Shown here piece by piece: positions 26,301-32,638 of a stretch of 32,638 nucleotides of DNA (positions are counted from its first letter, which is position 1; every line of letters begins with the position of its first letter). The stretch covers positions 1 to 32,638 of the forward strand of contig CAIMDX010000069.1 in the NCBI GenBank assembly GCA_903839905.1, given 5' to 3'. Position numbers and translations under genes: made by a program. A model generated the notes under the pieces. That model was not told where the DNA came from, ran no database searches, and was given only the letters and a program-made list of their open reading frames with translations. This DNA is from an uncultured bacterium (GTDB lineage Bacteria > Patescibacteriota > Minisyncoccia > Minisyncoccales > JAQTVQ01).

Positions 26301-27659
<1,359 letters not shown>

Positions 27660-27660
27660 T

Positions 27661-27770
27661 TAGCTTGTAGGAATTAGCTTGTAGCTTGTAGGAGTCTCGC
27701 CTTCGGCGAGAAAGGAATAATATTGCCGAAGGCAATATTTCTCTACAAGCTACCAGCTACAACCTACAAC
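27661..27770. repeat. Three-way-junction palindromic element between atpG and atpD
   Basis: Arms TTGTAGGaattAGCTTGTAGCTTGTAG / CTACAAGCTACCAGCTACAACCTACAA; inner hairpins TCTCGCC-ttc-GGCGAGA (27695-27711) and AATATTGCC-gaa-GGCAATATT (27719-27739). Confidence 0.8.
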
Positions 27771-27774
27771 CTCG

Positions 27775-28677
27775 TTACGATATTGCCTCTTTGGCTGAAG
27801 TTATTTCTCCCAGTTCGGAGGTGATCTGCTCCTGTCTGGCCTTGTTATAATCTAAAATTAAAAACTTGATAATCTCTTTGGCATTGTCGGAAGCATTTTT
27901 CATGGCGATCATGCGGGCCGAATGTTCGGAAGCGTTGGCTTCCAAAATGGAATGGTAAATTTCAAAAGTAACAAGCTCCGGCACCAAGCTTTCAAAAATT
28001 TCTTTGGAACTGGGTTCAAAAACATATTCCAAATACGGTTCCGGTTCTATTTCTTTTGATCCTTTCGGGGCATGCTCCTTTAAAAGTTTTTCAAAAATAT
28101 CTTCTTCTACCGGCAAAACTTGTATTACGCAGGGCTCCTGGGTAAGAGTCGTTACAAAATTGGTAAAAACAAGATAGATTTTTTGATATTCTTTTTCAAA
28201 ATATCTGGTCAGTACCTCGGCAAGAGGCCTTATCTCATTCAGTTTTCCAAAGTCTCCGATTCCGCTGAATTCAATCTTTAATTTATAGCCTTTTCTCTTA
28301 AAAAAAGCTGATGACTTTTTCCCAATGGCAACGATTTCCACCGGCGCAATCTTTTCAAGATCTTTAATCTGCTTATGGGCATAGTTCAAAATATTTTTGT
28401 TAAAAGACCCGCAAAACCCCCTGTCGGAGCTGACCACTACGGCTAATATTTTTTCCGGCGGCCGCTCTTTAAAATAAAAACTGGCCAGGCCCTCTTTTTT
28501 TTGGTATGCGCTCAATTTTTTCAATATCTGATAAACCCTTAAAGCGAATGGACGAGAATTAAGCGCTAGATTCTGGGCCTTGCCCATTTTGACCGCCGAA
28601 ACCAAACCCAAGGCATTGGTAATCTTGGAAATATTCTGGACAGAACCGATCTTCTGCTTAATTTCTTTAGACTTCAT
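27775..28677 (-). CDS. atpG: F1 ATP synthase gamma subunit
   Basis: MKSKEIKQKIGSVQNISKITNALGLVSAVKM; SSDRGFCGSFN. Confidence 0.95.
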   Translation of the reverse strand: MKSKEIKQKIGSVQNISKITNALGLVSAVKMGKAQNLALNSRPFALRVYQILKKLSAYQKKEGLASFYFKERPPEKILAVVVSSDRGFCGSFNKNILNYAHKQIKDLEKIAPVEIVAIGKKSSAFFKRKGYKLKIEFSGIGDFGKLNEIRPLAEVLTRYFEKEYQKIYLVFTNFVTTLTQEPCVIQVLPVEEDIFEKLLKEHAPKGSKEIEPEPYLEYVFEPSSKEIFESLVPELVTFEIYHSILEANASEHSARMIAMKNASDNAKEIIKFLILDYNKARQEQITSELGEITSAKEAIS

Positions 28678-30205
28678 ATTTTTGCAGCGCTTCCCTTAAC
28701 CCTTTTTCCATTTCCAAACGAAGCTCGGGGCTAATGTCTCTGGTTTTTTTAATATTTTCTAAAACTTCCGGCTTGATAGATTCAAAATATTCAAAAATAT
28801 CTTTTTCCGCCTGCTTGATGTCGGGCAGCTTAACTTTGTCCAACCATCCTTTAACAGCGGCAAAAATAATCAAAACTTCTTTTTCAAACGCCAGCGGATT
28901 CCTTTCTTCCTGCTTTAAAAGCATCATCATTCTTTTGCCTCTTTCTATTTTTTCGCGGGTTTCCTGATCTACCTCTTCGGCAAATTCCAAAAATCCTTCC
29001 AGCTCTTTGAATTGAGCCAACTCCAGTTTTAAAGTAGAAGCTATCTTTTTCATCGCTTTGGTTTGGGCCGCGGACCCGACTCTGGAAACAGAAAGACCAA
29101 TATTCACCTCTGGCCTCTGTCCTTTAAGATACAATCCGGCGTCAAAAAAGATTTGGCCGTCAGTAATGGAAATTACATTAGTGGGCACATAAGCGGTGAT
29201 GTCTCCGGCTTGAGTTTCAATAATAGGAAGAGCGGTCAATGATCCGCCTCCTTTTTCCTTGCTAAGCTTGGCAGCTCTTTCCAATAATCTTGAGTGGAGA
29301 TAAAAAACATCTCCCGGATAAGCTTCTCTTCCCGGCGGCCTTCTTAAAATCAAGGCGATTTCGCGCCAAGCCCAAGCATGCTTGGTCAAGTCATCATAAA
29401 TAACCAACGCGTCCTTTCCGGCATTCATAAAATATTCTCCCTGCGCCGCTCCGCAATAAGGAGCCAAATACAAGAAAGAAGCCGGGTCGGAGGAAGTTGC
29501 AGCCACAACAATGGTATATTCCATAGCGCCGCTCTTTTCCAATATTTCAATGGTGCGGGCCAATTTGGCTCTTTTTTGCCCGATGGCCACATAAATGCAG
29601 ATCGGTCTTTTAGCTTCGGTCTTTTGATTTATGATCACATCAATAGCAAGAGAGCTCTTAGTGGAAATTCTATCGCCCAAAAGCAATTCTCTTTGCCCTC
29701 TTCCAATCGGAATCAAGCTATCAATAATTTTAATACCAGTATGCAAGGGATAATCAACCCCTTCTCTTTCAATAACCGATGGGCCGATTTTCTCTATCAA
29801 CCCGAAATCTTTGGATTCAATTTTTCCTTTGCCGTCCAGCGGCCTTCCCAAGGGATCAATTACGCGGCCGATCATTCCTTCTCCCACCGGTACAGAAACG
29901 ACTTTACCGGTTCTCTTAACAACATCTCCCTGCCTGACTTTGGAGTCTTCTCCTAAAATAATGGCTCCCACTTCCGTTTCTTCCAGGTTCAAAGCTATGC
30001 CTAAAATTTCTTCTTCCTTCCCCTCAAATTTAATGATCTCCATTGAGCTCACATTTAAAAGGCCGCTAATCTTGGCGGTTCCGTCTTTAACTTCAATCAC
30101 CTGGCCGATCTCTTCTTTTTGGGAATTGAAATCCAAATCTTCTATTTCTTTTTTTAAATAGTCTAAAATTTCCATATTATTTGCAGGGCTTTGCCCTAAA
30201 TCCAA
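28667..30205 (-). CDS. atpA: F1 ATP synthase alpha subunit (degenerate P-loop)
   Basis: GVDYPLHTGIKIIDSLIPIGRGQRELLLGDRISTKSSLAIDVI; LRRPPGREAYPGDVFYLHSRLLERAAK; start probably at MEILDYL. Confidence 0.97.
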   Translation of the reverse strand: MDLGQSPANNMEILDYLKKEIEDLDFNSQKEEIGQVIEVKDGTAKISGLLNVSSMEIIKFEGKEEEILGIALNLEETEVGAIILGEDSKVRQGDVVKRTGKVVSVPVGEGMIGRVIDPLGRPLDGKGKIESKDFGLIEKIGPSVIEREGVDYPLHTGIKIIDSLIPIGRGQRELLLGDRISTKSSLAIDVIINQKTEAKRPICIYVAIGQKRAKLARTIEILEKSGAMEYTIVVAATSSDPASFLYLAPYCGAAQGEYFMNAGKDALVIYDDLTKHAWAWREIALILRRPPGREAYPGDVFYLHSRLLERAAKLSKEKGGGSLTALPIIETQAGDITAYVPTNVISITDGQIFFDAGLYLKGQRPEVNIGLSVSRVGSAAQTKAMKKIASTLKLELAQFKELEGFLEFAEEVDQETREKIERGKRMMMLLKQEERNPLAFEKEVLIIFAAVKGWLDKVKLPDIKQAEKDIFEYFESIKPEVLENIKKTRDISPELRLEMEKGLREALQKYEV

Positions 30206-30206
30206 A

Positions 30207-30590
30207 TTAAACTAATTTTTTCCTGATATTTTCAATAATCGTCTTTATTGAAGAATCAATTAAAAAGTTGTTAGTCTTAGCTTTAAATCCGCCGATAATG
30301 GATTGGTCTATTTCAACTTTGAATTTTTTATCTTTGCCTAATTTTATTCTTAAATTTTCTTTTATTTCTTCCACTGCCCTCTGGTCTAAATTCCTGGCCA
30401 GAACCAAAACCGCTTCATTCTCTTTCTCTATCAGCTCCAATTCTTTCAAAATCTTGGGAAGAAAATATGTTTTCTTCTTGCGAGCCACTACTTCCAAAAA
30501 ATTCTTGGCTATTTTTTTCTGGCCGTTTTCATTCTTTCCAGCCAAAGCTGCAACAAAAGCCTTAGCGAAAATTTTAGCTTCATTTTTCAT
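30207..30590 (-). CDS. atpH: F1 ATP synthase delta subunit
   Basis: 127 aa between atpF and atpA; C-terminal IDQSIIGGFKAKTNNFLIDSSIKTIIENIRKKL. Confidence 0.88.
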   Translation of the reverse strand: MKNEAKIFAKAFVAALAGKNENGQKKIAKNFLEVVARKKKTYFLPKILKELELIEKENEAVLVLARNLDQRAVEEIKENLRIKLGKDKKFKVEIDQSIIGGFKAKTNNFLIDSSIKTIIENIRKKLV

Positions 30591-31069
30591 TATTTCTGTA
30601 CGGCTAAAAGCTTATCTATAAGGGCTTTGTCTTTCTGGGAATCAAGTTTTTCCCCTAAAATTTTCTCGGCCAGCGCCAAGGCGGATTCCACTTCTCTTTT
30701 TCTTTCAGCATCCTTCATTTTGTCTATTTCCCGCTGGGTTTCTTTTTTAGCAGCCTGAATAATATTAAGCCTCTCCTGTTCTCCCAAAAGAATAGAGTTT
30801 CTTATCTTTTCATCGCCTTTCTTTTTGCCTTGATCAAAAATTTCCATAGCTTTCTGCTGGGCTTTGGCTACGATCTCTTCTCTTTTTTCCCTGATTTCTT
30901 TTATTTTTTCTTCAGCAACCATTGACCTTTCCAGCCCCTCTTCAATCTTTTGTTTTCTCTCCCTTAAAATTTTCAAAAACGGACCCAAGGCGAATTTTTT
31001 CAACAAAAACAAAACAATCAAAAAATTGATCATCTCGCCTAACAAGATTTTCCAGTCAATTCCCAACAT
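30590..31069 (-). CDS. atpF: F0 ATP synthase subunit b
   Basis: N-terminal TM IDWKILLGEMINFLIVLFLLKKF followed by long charged helix. Confidence 0.92.
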   Translation of the reverse strand: MLGIDWKILLGEMINFLIVLFLLKKFALGPFLKILRERKQKIEEGLERSMVAEEKIKEIREKREEIVAKAQQKAMEIFDQGKKKGDEKIRNSILLGEQERLNIIQAAKKETQREIDKMKDAERKREVESALALAEKILGEKLDSQKDKALIDKLLAVQK

Positions 31070-31083
31070 AAATGATAATTAAT

Positions 31084-31135
31084 GTTAAATCCCGCAAAAA
31101 CGGGAGTGCCTACCAAAAGGCAGGCACTATTTAGC
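31084..31135. repeat. Three-way-junction palindromic element between atpE and atpF
   Basis: GTTAAAT (31084-31090)/ATTTAGC (31129-31135, one G.U) enclosing TCCCG-caaaaa-CGGGA and AGTGCCT-a-CC-aaaa-GG-c-AGGCACT. Confidence 0.7.
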
Positions 31136-31143
31136 AACGAAAA

Positions 31144-31377
<234 letters not shown>

Positions 31378-31382
31378 TTAAT

Positions 31383-31640
31383 TTATTTTTTCTGATTATT
31401 TTTGTTATTTTTTTGCGAATTTTTTTCTATAAACGGCAAGACAAGGTAGCGAACATCAACGATTGTAACAATAATTGAAAAAATTACAAGCGATATCAGA
31501 AACAAAGGCGCGGTATTAAATTTTTTATCCAAGAATATTCCTAAAAGCAAAAACGCTATCATAGGCAATACGACCAGCAGCCCCATCTGCATTCCGAGCC
31601 CCAAAGCGTACAAAAAATCTTTCTTTTGATTATTCTCCAT
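31383..31640 (-). CDS. AtpI/AtpZ-like small membrane protein
   Basis: 85 aa, two TM segments, GLGMQMGLLVVLPMIAFLLLGIFLDKKFNTAPLFLI; position inside the F0 cluster. Confidence 0.7.
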   Translation of the reverse strand: MENNQKKDFLYALGLGMQMGLLVVLPMIAFLLLGIFLDKKFNTAPLFLISLVIFSIIVTIVDVRYLVLPFIEKNSQKNNKNNQKK

Positions 31641-32346
31641 GTAGAACCGTGGCAGTTGTATAAAAAACCACCACTAATGACGAAAAAATAAAAGCCTGGA
31701 TGAAACCGACCAATATTTCCAAAGCTAAAAACGGCAATGGCACGAAATAAGCCAGACCCCAATGGATGCCGGTGGCTACCACAATCAATAATGTTTCTCC
31801 GGCAAACAGATTCCCGAAAAGCCGCATAGACAAGGAAATTATCCTGGTAAATTCCCCCAGTCCTTCCAAAATACCGACAAAAAACAAAACCGGGCTTCTC
31901 AAATCAAAAAACCTTCCGAGGTAAGAAAAAAGCCCAAGCTCTTTGATGGAAGAAAAATTAATGAAAAATACGGATAAGGTAGCCAGAGCCAAAGTAAAGT
32001 TTATATCCGAGCTTGGCGAACGCAAAAAAGAAAAAAGGCCCAGCCCGGGCAAAAGCTCTACTAGATTGGATAAAAGAATCATTAAAAACAAGGTGATGGC
32101 AATCGGAAAAACTTTTTCCGATTTGGCCCGATCGTGCGTTACGCTATCAACAAAATTAAGGTAACTCTCCAATATCCATTCCAAAAAATTCTGGACTTTT
32201 CCAGGCCAAAGGCTCTTTTTTCTGAAAGCCAAAAAAAACAGGAGGGATAAAAATCCTCCTATCGCCAAGATAAGCAAAAAGGTATTGGTTACCGGGAAAT
32301 TGCCAATTTGAAAAAGTTTTGTAGCTTCAATAGATATTTCCTCCAT
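31630..32346 (-). CDS. atpB: F0 ATP synthase subunit a
   Basis: LSMRLFGNLFAGETLL with essential Arg; multiple TM; IQAFIFSSLVVVFY. Confidence 0.95.
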   Translation of the reverse strand: MEEISIEATKLFQIGNFPVTNTFLLILAIGGFLSLLFFLAFRKKSLWPGKVQNFLEWILESYLNFVDSVTHDRAKSEKVFPIAITLFLMILLSNLVELLPGLGLFSFLRSPSSDINFTLALATLSVFFINFSSIKELGLFSYLGRFFDLRSPVLFFVGILEGLGEFTRIISLSMRLFGNLFAGETLLIVVATGIHWGLAYFVPLPFLALEILVGFIQAFIFSSLVVVFYTTATVLHGE

Positions 32347-32413
32347 AAGAGTTCATTCTAGCCCGCCAAAATCAAAAATGTCAAGAATCGCGATTTTTAA
32401 ATCGCAACTTTAC

Positions 32414-32430
32414 CAAAGGTCTAACCTTTG
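32414..32430. repeat. Short palindromic repeat CAAAGGTCTAACCTTTG, copy 2
   Basis: Same 17-mer at 32469-32485; variant at 2251-2267. Confidence 0.8.
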
Positions 32431-32466
32431 ATAGAAGTCATCAATAGAGAAAAAGGTGATTTTTTT

Positions 32467-32487
32467 TGCAAAGGTCTAACCTTTGCA
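32467..32487. repeat. Short palindromic repeat TGCAAAGGTCTAACCTTTGCA, copy 3
   Basis: Perfect 9-bp arms with CTA centre. Confidence 0.8.
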
Positions 32488-32500
32488 GCCAGATATTATT

Positions 32501-32638
32501 TTATTCTACTAGTTCCGGCTGGTAAAAGTCGTTCATTTTGATCTTTTGAGCGATGGCTTTGGTGATTTTTTTGTTTTGGATGGACACTTCCAAAGCCAGA
32601 CCTTCCATTGTTTCTTTGGAAAAGCTCTGGTCAAAAAG
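32501..32638 (-). CDS. 3' end of a partial ORF running off the window
   Basis: Minus-strand reading LFDQSFSKETMEGLALEVSIQNKKITKAIAQKIKMNDFYQPELVE*, open to the window edge. Confidence 0.5.
   Translation of the reverse strand, partial: LFDQSFSKETMEGLALEVSIQNKKITKAIAQKIKMNDFYQPELVE

Overview
The window looks like a chromosomal segment of a Patescibacteria/CPR (Parcubacteria-like) genome. This is inferred from gene content, small genes, AT-rich spacers and the surface-protein type; no phylogeny was run. Almost everything is on the minus strand. Minus-strand content: two paralogous modular surface proteins, metG, rsmI, an AI-2E family permease, an M16 peptidase, glyS, a DUF11-like membrane-anchored protein, ileS, argS, a cluster of short coiled-coil genes, a PP-loop tRNA-thiolation-like protein, a NUDIX hydrolase, polX (with PHP domain), greA, and a complete F-type ATP synthase operon (B-I/Z-E-F-H-A-G-D-C). 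One plus-strand island carries smpB - tmRNA (ssrA) - infC - rpmI - rplT. The tmRNA is absent from the ORF track; I identify it from its acceptor stem, T-arm and tag ORF (ANLFKQPELALA*). The main non-ordinary signal is a set of structured, apparently non-autonomous palindromic elements. Several have an outer stem enclosing two hairpins (three-way junction), and several share ends close to ACCCYRTTARAW. One 61-bp copy interrupts a coiled-coil ORF; the reading can be restored by exact excision and the restored protein aligns without gaps to the adjacent intact paralog. Another abuts the tmRNA 3' end, and two others sit inside the ATP synthase operon. Further points: infC appears to use a non-canonical start codon (candidate AUU), the ATP synthase alpha P-loop is degenerate, and a terminator lies directly in front of the greA start codon. 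No tools were run; all structures were read by eye.
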